From assembly GCF_037975245.1 (NCBI RefSeq), contig NC_092562.1, positions 168,501-232,500 on the forward strand: a DNA stretch of 64,000 nucleotides, written 5' to 3'. This document shows, one piece after another, positions 36,999 through 47,338 of the stretch. Made by a program: the position numbers and the translations under genes. Within the stretch, counting starts at the first letter, position 1. The number at the start of each line of letters is the position of its first letter. The notes beneath the pieces were generated by a model, which had not been told where the DNA came from, searched no databases, and saw only the letters and a list, made by a program, of their open reading frames with translations. The DNA comes from Apostichopus japonicus (taxonomy: Eukaryota > Echinodermata > Holothuroidea > Aspidochirotida > Stichopodidae).

Positions 36999-37236
36999 AG
37001 GTATGTTAGCTCAAAGGTTAACACCGGTGCCTTTCAATCATAAGGTCCCCGGTTCGAGTCACTCCAAGATTAATGTATTTCGTCCAGTTACAGAGTTGTT
37101 GACAATTGACAATTCATAATCATTGACGTTAAATATGAATCTAAGAGACTGATTTCGGTCAGCTTGCGGCTTTGATAAGCCAATGAGGCTTCTTCGCGAG
37201 TTCCTGCTTGCAGGAGGATCTAAAATACATACATAT
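36999..37236 (+). mobile_element. SINE family B, tRNA-derived, inserted in Copia integrase
   Basis: The tRNA-like head has TTAGCTCAAAGG (A-box region) and GGTTCGAGTCACTCC (B box, about 37050-37064). A body with GACAATTCATAATCATTGACG and a GC-rich hairpin region (CTTCGCGAGTTCCTGCTTGC) follow, ending in CTAAAATACATACATAT. A second copy runs at 49883-50113 on the minus strand. Integrase sequence continues on both sides, so this is an insertion into the Copia. Confidence 0.85.
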
Positions 37237-37872
37237 TAGAAACATATGTTTCGACAACCGTGTTAAGCAAACCCATTATTACACGTTAACAGGGCGTACA
37301 CCCGACCTATCTGAAAGGAGAATATTTGGATCAGAATGCTATGCCTATAAACATGACCATAAGAAACTAGATTCGAGGTGTAAGAAAGGAAGGTTTGTTG
37401 GGTATGACAAGAATAGTCCTGTATACCTAGCGTACCATGAAGTTAGTTGAAGTATACAGATACTACAGATTGGTTAAATACATTAAGAAGAGTAGTGTAG
37501 AAAAACAACCTAACACTGATGTGTTGTGTGATGAATTTGAGTTATTTCCTCAACAATACAAGCGGTGAGGCTAATATGTTGATGAGAACAAAAACAGAAA
37601 AAGGAAGTACGACAATTGTGTCTCAGAGGGAAATAATGAAAGTCAAACGGAAAGTGGTTCATGCACTAATAACAAACCACAGTGAAAGCAGTAAGGGTAA
37701 AGTAAATCGAGGTCATTACTATCCTAAAAGGGAAAGAACCCCCCCCCCCCCCCCACACACACACACTCCCCCTACATACTTAGATGAGTATGTAGCAGAT
37801 CTTGAAGATGAATATTCTATTTTGACTAGTGTTGATTACTGTTATAACATATGTGGAATTCCCCAAACCTAA
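37237..37872 (+). pseudogene. Copia integrase C-terminal part and linker; polymerase domains missing
   Basis: After the SINE the frame resumes with RTPDLSERRIFGSECYAYK and KKGRFVGYDKNSPVYLAYH (about 37288-37440). This is the GKKGIFVGYD-type block that follows the Copia integrase core. A degraded linker continues to TYLDEYVADLEDEYSILTSV and stops at 37872. A run of about 14 C (37741-37754) interrupts the linker. The 3' LTR starts two bases later, so reverse transcriptase, RNase H and the polypurine tract are deleted. Confidence 0.85.
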
Positions 37873-37874
37873 TG

Positions 37875-38049
37875 TGTTAGTCGTGTGCTCCCAAGCCACG
37901 TGATTTGTCATATGAGTAAACAAAAGAAGGAAGGAAAGTATACACATGCACGTAAGTCGTTGATTTCCTGGAAGAAACGTGATTTCTGTCTCGTCTTTAC
38001 AATCTTCTGAAATCGCCGCACTATCGCTGTAAAAATGGCAGATCCAACA
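37875..38049 (+). mobile_element. Copia element, 3' LTR
   Basis: This 175-bp copy of the 5' LTR has the same TGTTAGT start and CCAACA end and about one difference in five positions. Flanking bases (before 34254 and after 38049) show no convincing target duplication. Either the flanks have decayed or the two LTRs belong to different insertions. Confidence 0.8.
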
Positions 38050-38052
38050 AAT

Positions 38053-38682
38053 AATCGTTCTAACTACTAGTATGCCATTCTACAGTGATGTCGCTCATAC
38101 CGTTCTGCTAGCCATAATAGCCTCCATCTTGCTCTGTTTCTGAATCGTTCGAACTACTAGTATGCCATTCTACAGTGATGTCGCTCATACCGTTCTGCTA
38201 GCCATAATAGCCTCCATCTTGCTCTGTTTCTGAATCGTTCGAACTACTAGTATGCCATTCTACAGTGATGTCGCTCATACCGTTCTGCTAGCCATAATAG
38301 CCTCCATCTTGCTCTGTTTCTGAATCGTTCGAACTACTAGTATGCCATTCTACAGTGATGTCGCTCATACCGTTCTGCTAGCCATAATAGCCTCCATCTT
38401 GCTCTGTTTCTGAATCGTTCGAACTACTAGTATGCCATTCTACAGTGATGTCGCTCATACCGTTCTGCTAGCCATAATAGCCTCCATCTTGCTCTGTTTC
38501 TGAATCGTTCGAACTACTAGTATGCCATTCTACAGTGATGTCGCTCATACCGTTCTGCTAGCCATAATAGCCTCCATCTTGCTCTGTTTCTGAATCGTTC
38601 GAACTACTAGTATGCCATTCTACAGTGATGTCGCTCATACCGTTCTGCTAGCCATAATAGCCTCCATGTTGCTCTGTTTCTG
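38053..38682. repeat. 90-bp tandem repeat, exactly 7 units
   Basis: Seven contiguous 90-bp units start AATCGTTCGAACTACTAGTA and are almost identical. I see only TTCTAACT for TTCGAACT in the first unit and CATGTT for CATCTT in the last. Ninety is divisible by three, but the frames contain stops. The array begins three bases after the 3' LTR. Confidence 0.97.
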
Positions 38683-38879
38683 TAACCTTCCTTGCTTATT
38701 ACCGTACATAAGGCTGAGCATCCTGTATATATCATTCATATCCGTCTATGCTATACCTATGCTATATCTTTGCTATAAAGCCTATTTATTGCCTTTACCA
38801 TATAAACTTATCCGCATAGTATCCAGTCTTGTTTCTATAGCATATTTGATGCTAATAACTAATCAATAGTATCCATATT

Positions 38880-39262
38880 ACCATACTATTCATATTCATT
38901 CTATCCTATACTTCTGCTCGCCAAAGCCTTATAACGTATTCATACTATTCATATCCGTTCTATCCTATGCTTGTACTTGCTATAGCTTTATAACTCATTC
39001 ATACTACTCATATTCATTCTATTCTATGCTTCTACTTACTATAGCGTTATAATTCATTCATACTATTCATATCCGTTCTATCCTATGCTTGTACTTGCTA
39101 TAGCTTTATAACTCATCCATACTTCTCATATCCATTCTATTCTATGCTTCTACTTACTATAGCGTTATAATTCATTCATACTATTCATATCCGTTCTATC
39201 CTATGCTTGTACTTGCTATAGCTTTATAACTCATCCATACTTCTCATATCCATTCTATTCTA
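38880..39262. repeat. 59-bp minisatellite, about 6.5 units
   Basis: CATACTATTCATATCCGTTC recurs every 59 bases, with alternate units more alike (118-bp period at 39061/39179). The words CATACTA-TCATAT and CTATAGC-TTATAACT are also in the 81-bp array at 41009. Confidence 0.9.
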
Positions 39263-39386
39263 TTGCTTATCGTCATTACGATATCAATATTCTATCGTAT
39301 TCCTTCTTTATATCATTACCATTGTATTTATAGCATTATTGCTAATAAATAAATCATACTATACTCATATTGTCATACTGTTGACA

Positions 39387-40272
39387 CCATAGGCGTACGA
39401 GGCGGGGGGGGGGGCGGGGGCAGATTGCCCCCCCCCCAAATTTCCAGAGGAAAAGAAATTCGGGCAAAAGTCCTGAAAAATTCGGGCAGCCTAAGAGGGA
39501 AAATATATATTATATATATATATATATATAAATATACAGTAGCTTGACCGAATCTTTTTCAAATTTTTCCCCGACAATTCCATGATTTTCTTTATTTAGC
39601 ATCATGATGCCCGAATATTTCCGTGTAACACCACCGTAAGCGCAGCTCATCTGGGCTACCACGCTTTTTGCACGATCAATTTTTTTCTAACTAGTCAACT
39701 GTATACCTGGACATCCCCGACATGAGTGTATATAAGAAACATTTTCTTTTTCAGGGATGGTGGGGGGGAGTGCCTACAAGCCTAGAAGTACGTACAGGTT
39801 TATCATATTCTTTGTTATATTTTATACTTTTTTGTGAGACAAATTGCAGTCTCACCCGACACAGCGACATTATCCCGCTTACGTGTCGTTGAACAATGTA
39901 TGTTTTTCTGGAGGTAGCTGAGTACTGTGTTAAAATAATAAATACGGTAACTAAATAGGAGTTTAAAAAATATACTGTCCTATTTTTCCCCTTCAAAGTA
40001 ATTATACCATTTTTTCTTCTTCTAATTTACCAAATTTTAGGGGAAGTGTAAATTTCTAAAACGTGAGATTATAAAAAAAAGAATGTTTAGATGCAACTTG
40101 CAAGGCCTCAGAAGTGCCGTTTTCGGCAATCTGAGAGGCATTTTTTGCCAAAAATTTTCTTGTACGCTACGCGCCAACCGATGGTGGCGCTCCGCTTAGA
40201 TAGTGTCACGGGAACTTTCGGGTACAAAAATTTCTGCCCCCCCCAAACTGAAATGGTCCCGTACGTCTATGG
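39387..40272 (+). mobile_element. Family X DNA transposon, copy 1, with 6-bp target duplication
   Basis: The 886-bp element starts CCATAGGCGTACGAGG and ends CCGTACGTCTATGG, giving imperfect inverted ends. TTGACA flanks it on both sides (39381-39386 and 40273-40278). There is no transposase. It includes a G/C-run block, a (TA)n tract at about 39505-39530, and the module near 40100-40200 shared with family Y. A longer copy is at 51966-53583 with its own 6-bp duplication, which confirms the borders. Confidence 0.9.
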
Positions 40273-40329
40273 TTGACACACTATCGTATGGAAATAGGAA
40301 TCTCATATCCTCGCCCACCCTACCATGTA

Positions 40330-40795
40330 CCCACATCGCTATACGATCCATTGAACTGCAAACATAAGACAATATAAAAGACAAGAAACGATAAGAAATA
40401 TATAAATAACAAACAGACTTATGACGGTCATTGAAAGAGTTCCAGATCGTACTAAGACCTTTCAAACAGATACAATGGTGAGTGGAATTTAAACGATTTA
40501 CAGGTATGCTGAGAGAGTTGCTAAATCTATATACTGTTGTGGTTGCATGTGTACGGAATAAACGATTGAAAAACTAAGGTAAAGTCCATTGCAAGATTGG
40601 AACATTAAGGATGAAAGTTTGCTGAATGCTGATGTCATATAATATTAAGGTTGTTGAGTTTAGCGAAAAGAGAATTACTGCCGGAAAACGAGGCCTTCTT
40701 TGTTATGTAACGCACTGTCCATTTTTGAAGAACGTGAAGTTTCTGCAGTCGCGAAAGAAAGTTGTTGGCCCTGGCAGAACTATGCTAAAATATAT
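40330..40795 (-). pseudogene. LINE ORF2 C-terminal fragment
   Basis: On the minus strand the frame reads SSARANNFLSRLQKLHVLQK (from about 40795), continues to SLFAKLNNLNI, and after one frameshift gives YDISIQQTFI, a stop, then YRFSNSLSIPVNRLNSTHH and CLKGLSTIWNSFND. This is the region after the reverse transcriptase of jockey/CR1-type non-LTR retrotransposons (L-RLQK-A-R-I, and a final G--LWN). It is a 5'-truncated, dead copy next to family X. Confidence 0.8.
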
Positions 40796-41008
40796 AAGGT
40801 AAGATAATGGTATTATATATAGGATGGAGGATTTTGTCTTTGGAGGTGAAATCTCAGGCGGTTGAGGCAACCGACTCCTTTAGAAACTTTGCTACACACA
40901 TAATCAATATGTTACTGCCAAATTATTATTAATAAACACCTAAGAATGTGGCAACATAACGATATGAGCAGTTCATACTACTAAGGTCGTCGTTCGCCTC
41001 ATATCAAT
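40796..41008. other. Short stretch between LINE fragment and minisatellite
   Basis: No feature seen. Confidence 0.4.
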
Positions 41009-41494
41009 TCCAACATATGATGTTTCTATAGCCTATAACTAGAATGACTACTTCCATACTACTCATATCGTCATACTCCTCATATCAGTTCCAACATATG
41101 ATGTTTCTATAGCCTATAACTAGAATGACTACTTCCATACTACTCATATCGTCATACTCCTCATATCAGTTCCAACATATGATGTTTCTATAGCCTATAA
41201 CTAGAATGACTACTTCCATACTACTCATATCGTCATACTCCTCATATCAGTTCCAACATATGATGTTTCTATAGCCTATAACTAGAATGACTACTTCCAT
41301 ACTACTCATATCGTCATACTCCTCATATCAGTTCCAACATATGATGTTTCTATAGCCTATAACTAGAATGACTACTTCCATACTACTCATATCGTCATAC
41401 TCCTCACATCAGTTCCAACATATGATGTTTCTATAGCCTATAACTAGAATGACTACTTCCATACTACTCATATCGTCATACTCCTCATATCAAT
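41009..41494. repeat. 81-bp minisatellite, 6 units
   Basis: CAACATATGATGTTTCTATA starts at 41011, 41092, 41173, 41254, 41335 and 41416. The units are almost identical. They share CATACTACTCATAT and TATAGCCTATAACT with the 59-bp array at 38880. Confidence 0.95.
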
Positions 41495-41694
41495 TCTATC
41501 GTGATATTTTGCTATAGTAGCCTATAGTTCTAATACTTAGTTCATACTACTCTTATTGTCATACTTGTGTATATGTTTATATATATATATATTGCCACAA
41601 TCTTAGGTGTTTACATTAATAATAATTTGGCAGTAACATATTGATTATTTGTGTAGCAAAGTTTCTAAAGTTTTCTAAAAATTGAAAACGTAAT

Positions 41695-41742
41695 GAGTTG
41701 GAAAATCCAGAACAATGAAAAACTTCCAGCCTCCACTGGGAT
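41695..41742 (-). mobile_element. SINE family A, 3' half joined to (TA)n
   Basis: On the minus strand it runs TATATATCCCAGTGGAGGCT, then the family body to TTTCCAACTCATTACGTTTT. The tRNA-like head is missing and (TA)n abuts the CCC of the former B box, exactly as at 47117. Confidence 0.75.
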
Positions 41743-42154
41743 ATATATATACACACACACATTGCATTATTACAACAGCATACATCGAACGGCGTATCTT
41801 GCTATCCTAATATTTCGATATTTCATCCCGAGTAGTAGTCAATTATATATTGTTTGTCGTTTCATGCTTCAGTGTTAAAGTAGGCCATTTGGAAGTGTTT
41901 TGTTTGGATGAATTGACACAATTCATTGTTACATTCATAACGTGTTACGTATATAGATAGTGCAGACATATACACGCTTGAATGCGGCTCACCTACATTA
42001 CCCAGAAGTCGAAACTCCGTATAACTACAGGAAAAATTAGAGAGAGAGTCATGAATATTTTGACAGTATTTTGAGTAGAAATGTCAAACGTACTCAAACT
42101 TACATATATAGCATCGTCCTTGTATTGACGTTTCACTGTTGTATGTACGTGCGT

Positions 42155-42312
42155 ATATTTATATATATATATATATATATGTCTATCTATATATATATAT
42201 ATATATATCTATATATATATATATATATCTATATATATATATATATATCTATATATATCCTGATTATATATCTATTATATATTATATATCTATATATATC
42301 CTGATTGAAATA

Positions 42313-42376
<64 letters not shown>

Positions 42377-42390
42377 TACATATATTTATA
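42155..42390. repeat. (TA)n tract with duplicated ATCCTGATTGA/ATCCTGATTAT words
   Basis: TA and CTATA repeats are interrupted at 42257 and 42298 by the same TATATATCCTGATT word, a local duplication of about 41 bases. Confidence 0.9.
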
Positions 42391-45300
42391 CATGTATACA
42401 TGTACATGCATGTATATGGTATTCGTTAAATAATCCACAATGGTGAATCCTGATTGAAACGATTTTTTAGGGAGGTGAAGATATGCTAAGAGGTTATTGG
42501 ACACTGTGGCATAAGTATTTGCCTTTTAGTTTCAAAAACCATTATGTAGACCCTACCCCCCCCCCCCCCCCCTCCCTCCTCATCCTACTCCTTCAAGCCC
42601 ACCAACCTCTCTGCACATTAAAACATCTCAGATGCAATGCAATGCCAGCACATGTTAAAACTAATACACTAACTATAACTTGACTAGTCAAGTTTCATTT
42701 CAAATAACATGAAAAAAAGAAAACATAAATCTACTTTATATTACCAATATTATGAAAGATGTCTGGATATGAACTAAACGTTGAGAAATGTAAGCATTTA
42801 ATCACTTACTCATATAAACTTCATTTTGTTGCAAAGATATTCATATTTGTCTAGGGTTTGCTATACTGTACCTTAGTTTGAGTCAACACTCGACAATCTG
42901 ACGAATTATATTCGACCAAAACTCAGTACGTGAATATATAGTTACATGTACCTTCCAGCCTTCCTTCATCTCTTTTGTATGATTTTAATTGCATGGACAA
43001 AAAAGTACGTTCGCCTATTGTTCTGACTTTGTATCGAAGTCAATACAGTCGTCATTAATTAAACATTAAAAAGATAAGCCCACTTATGTCAGTCTCGGGA
43101 TGTGCCGGTACTATGTTTGGTATGATATGATTTTAATGTCAGAGATCATATTCTGACGTAAAATGTTAGAAATGATTAATGGCGAATCATGTGGAACATG
43201 GAGATACTTTACGACTGGCCTATCTTTAGCATTTTTGTTTTTTGCTTTTGTGGTTGAGCTTTATATTCGAGATCATTCTTAAAATTTACCTAACATGATT
43301 TAAGTGTCTTCAATATGCTGAATATCTACAAAATAATAATAATATGTGCGCAGGTAGTAGCAACACGCTCTAAATATTACGATCATTGTACTTAGACTTA
43401 AAGGATGAGTTTCCTTAGAATTTCAGTGTTGATATCCAATAGAGAGCGATTACAGTGACAGCAAATAATATTTATGTGAATATGCCGTCTCGAAAAGCAG
43501 ACCCGGGTCTGTTCCGGATCAAATGACATAGAATCACTCTGCTTAAAATACACTGCACGCATTCTATACAAACTGCATTAGTAAATAGATTGGTTTTGGC
43601 TGGGCCACATTTCAATCGTGGATTCGACTCTCCTTGTTCAACTCCTATGTCTGTCAGGATCAAATCTCTGAACTCTGACCTGATCCGAATAAAACAAACA
43701 GAATTACTGAATAACTGCAACAGTATACACTGTGTATGCAGTAAAGTAGACAACAAAAAACCCCAATAATCATTATAAGTCTATGTGATAGAGATAACAG
43801 TCATGAACAAGTTTCACAGACAGCTAACAGCTAAGAGAACTATATTCATGCATGTTGGAGATATCACAGGTTGTAATGTTCTTCATAAACAAGGCTGAAG
43901 ACTTGATCAAGTCTAAAATTCAACATTTATTTTGTCTTTCTATAAAAAGTGGCTCACTCTGTAGACAATAAACAAAAAATTCTTGATCGAAAATATGTAT
44001 TTTTGCAATCTGTTTTGTCGAGTGTATATTAATATGTCTTAATATTTTATATCGCATGTACATACTGCTTGCATCGAAAAGGAAAGGAGAATTTCTTGAT
44101 TTTTGTTTTTTAGTATACACCGAACACGTTAACAATTTTTAGCAACAGTACAACATATATATAGCCCTAATGAATCTATAGCTACGGATATACGGATAGA
44201 AACGATACGTTTCACGACCATATATAACAGCAGAGGCAGTTCGGCTATATACGGAAGATTCAATTTTTACAAGCAAAAGGGGACAAAAAATCAATCTTAT
44301 GTCCAAAATGATAAATAGTTTTGGAACCAGGTTTACAAATGTGATAATTTCATATCCTTTATATATAACACGATAATAACTGCAGGGATGAAACTGTTAT
44401 GGTTATTACGATATATAATTTTCGAAAATTCCACTCATATTTATATGTAAGTTATAAGAATACACTCGAAATTCTCTATACGCGTTTATCCGACAACTCT
44501 TTACGTGTTCTTTTTTCTTCTTCGTTTTTATAAAGCTTGAAGCTACGGAATTGAGTGGATTTATTGAGAAGAGCAAAAAAGACAAAAAAAGGAAAGAAAA
44601 AGAGGGGGGGGGGAACCTGTCTGTCTGGACTCTAAAACGTTAAACATTTGCCTTGATGTCACCTGGTTTATCAGTGAATTGAAGCGAAAATTTGACGAGG
44701 CCGATAATTTAACGATTTGCCAATCTTAAAAAAAGAAGGAAAAGGGGAAGACTAAATTTTCCTTTTTACGTATACAGTGTGGACGCCGGCATCATCTTGG
44801 AGAAATGGATGTATAACTTATTCCAAGGAATCCAACGAGGAACAAATTCGCCGTCTCTCATGGAAACGAGCTCAAAGATTTCTGGGCTAAAGATGAGGTT
44901 GTGAATTTCGTTTCGGATAATTTCAGTGAAAAAACTCAAGAAATCAGCCTTCTCCAGGTGATGACCTTTTGAATACATATCAAATGAAGGTAAGATAAGT
45001 AAACTTTTTTTCCATTATTTTAGTTAGTTTATATATTGAATGCTATACAAATTATTGTTGTTATTGTTAATTATGTTTACCGGCGTGGCTATATGGTTCA
45101 GTTGAATGCTATTTGACTAAGTGATGAGGTTATCCCTTAATTAAGTATGTTTCAAGAAGGCTTATACATAAATATCATAATTACATGATATGGTTGAGTG
45201 ATGAGATAAATTGGTATAGTACCATGATGCCCCCCCCCCTCCCAACAACCTCGCCCCAACCTTCCCTACCCTCCACAATACCCAAATATGAAATAGAAGT

Positions 45301-46240
45301 AAGATAAAAATTGAATCTTCTTTGCAATAAATTAAAAGATAACATTTTATTTCTCTCGTTTGATTGGCAATTCAAAGCAGGCCAACCACGTTTTTAAATC
45401 ACAATAAGATTACAATTAATTACAATAATGTTTTAACCAAATGAATTAAAGTATTAATGAGCTAATCATCAGTGATCCCATTTAGCAATCTACATTTCGT
45501 CACTTATGCAAATAATGTTCTATATCAGTCACAAGTAAGAAAATGTGGAGAACTTGAAAATTTCACAAATCTTGACATTTTGCTTAATTCATTATATTTG
45601 CAATCTTCACCCATATATAGTCAATTGTCCCGTGCATTACTGTTCTCAAATGATACGCAGGAAATCAGTTAAATTGCTGTTACTGCATTCAATGTCAGTT
45701 TAGCCTAAGCTAAACATCCTCTCTATTTTTTCTTCTTTATTTTAGAAACAATATTGTCAAATGTTTATTTCTATATAAAAGGCAATGACTAGTACGAATC
45801 ACGAAAACTTCATGCGCTATTGGTTTGTGTTATTGTCACTTTTACTCACTTCTTGTAAACTGTTCGAGTGTTCGGTTATGCATTTATATTATATGGTTAA
45901 GTACGGTAAGGGAATACACTACCACCCGATACTCATGGCTCGCATAGTAACTATTCATGTCCTGTCACACATGTTACGAACACAAAGTAGTAATTTACTA
46001 ATGCAAGGTTGTGGGACATGAACAGTATAGTTGCTGTACCAACCATTTAGTGAGAGTTCATTAATACGCGATTCTAAAATGAAGTCGTATCTATAGTCGT
46101 TTTATGATATAAGTAGGCCTATGGATATACCCGCACATGACCTTTCTTCGTTCTGGGCGTGACGAATTGGCGTAATATAAAGAGAGGTGTGAACTGGAAA
46201 CAAGCGGTACCGTACCTCTTTTTATACTTCAAACACATAA
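42391..46240. other. Intergenic sequence, no gene I can support
   Basis: A run of about 16 C lies at 42557-42572, with G/C runs near 44604 and 45231. Open frames at 43472-43756 and 45785-46021 lack motifs. The stretch at 44829-44956 looks exon-like on either strand and is discussed as a finding. I see nothing else. Confidence 0.5.
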
Positions 46241-46370
46241 CTAGTATAGTAACTACTGGTGCCACCTGTAACACATGTTACTTTACTGTTCGTGTCCCAC
46301 AGTCGTGCATCAGTGAGTTCGTAACATGTGTAATATGTGTTACAGGTGACACCAGTAGTTACTGTACTAG
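46241..46370. repeat. Large inverted repeat (hairpin)
   Basis: The left arm 46241-46281 (CTAGTATAGTAACTACTGGT...) and the right arm 46321-46370 are near-perfect complements of about 41 bp. The right arm has an extra 8-9 bases, and the loop is 39 bp. A weaker third copy of the arm is near 45948-45990. Confidence 0.85.
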
Positions 46371-47055
46371 CTATATGAGTATCGGCTGACACTCCATATG
46401 TCTTTGTTTATATAAGGTTATTCCTGATTTAAAATCTCCATCACATCAATTAATGATTATTATTATAGTTTTGGATTAAGTCTCCGTAGATGTTGTTTTC
46501 ATGGTTAACGTTTAACTTCACCATCTGTTATAAGTATAGTATACTCTGAGTGTACATGCGCGGGTTGGTGTAGCGGTGTTGAATTCTATTTATCTGTAGT
46601 TTGCTTTTCGTTCCGCAAACCCGCACAAATGGAACGATGAACAAGTCAATCACGAAGCGACACAGTAAACAAGTTCATCAGGCATGTTCGCAACTGTACG
46701 CGTTCTTCATACGATCGCAATATTTTCATTTAGAGCTCGTTTATAGCAGTATATGCACATTATGATCGATAGGACGGCGCCCTCTATTAAACGCTGGAGC
46801 GTACCGCTAAACGGCCCACATTAGATACTGATAACTAATAGCACGCGTGTGCTATGTGTATAACCGACAGAACTTCATTGCGGTCTTTATTTGCTACGAA
46901 GTCGACGTTAAATACCGATCACTAACTGCAGATCTGCATTAGTTGCCAATCAGGCTTTCGTTTCTCAGCATGTGATGATCGTATCTAATCGCAGGCCAGG
47001 CGAAAGATAACGATCACTTATTGGAAGTCAACTTCATATATTGATACTTACTCGT
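46371..47055. other. Intergenic sequence, no gene seen
   Basis: A tRNA-like word GTTGGTGTAGCGGTGTT lies near 46564-46580, perhaps the head of another decayed SINE. I see nothing else. Confidence 0.4.
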
Positions 47056-47116
47056 GTATATATATATATATATATTTGCTGTTGTAATGCTGCAAGGTGT
47101 ATGTATATATATATAT

Positions 47117-47182
47117 CCCGGTTGAGGCTGGAATTTTTTTCACTGTTCTGGTTTTTCCAACTCATTACTCGTTTTCATATAT
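47117..47182 (+). mobile_element. SINE family A, 3' half joined to (TA)n
   Basis: It reads ATATATCCCGGTTGAGGCTG, then GTTCTGGTTTTTCCAACTC and ATTACTCGTTTTCATATA. (TA)n at 47104-47115 abuts the former B box at the same base as the copy at 41695-41742. Another (TA)n is at 47301-47355. Confidence 0.75.
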
Positions 47183-47296
47183 ATTTGAATTGGTAATGTC
47201 TCGGACTTATGTTTACCAAGAAGTTGGTAAACATATGCCCAAGGTACACATAGGCCCCAGCTACCATGCACGAATGTAAACATATGTCTGCAATCA

Positions 47297-47338
<42 letters not shown>

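Noticed and set aside
45785-45913. Possible signal-peptide exon (hydrophobic stretch, then a GTAAGG donor-like site)
   Set aside because: Hydrophobic frames are common in AT-rich DNA, and no following exon or homology could be found.
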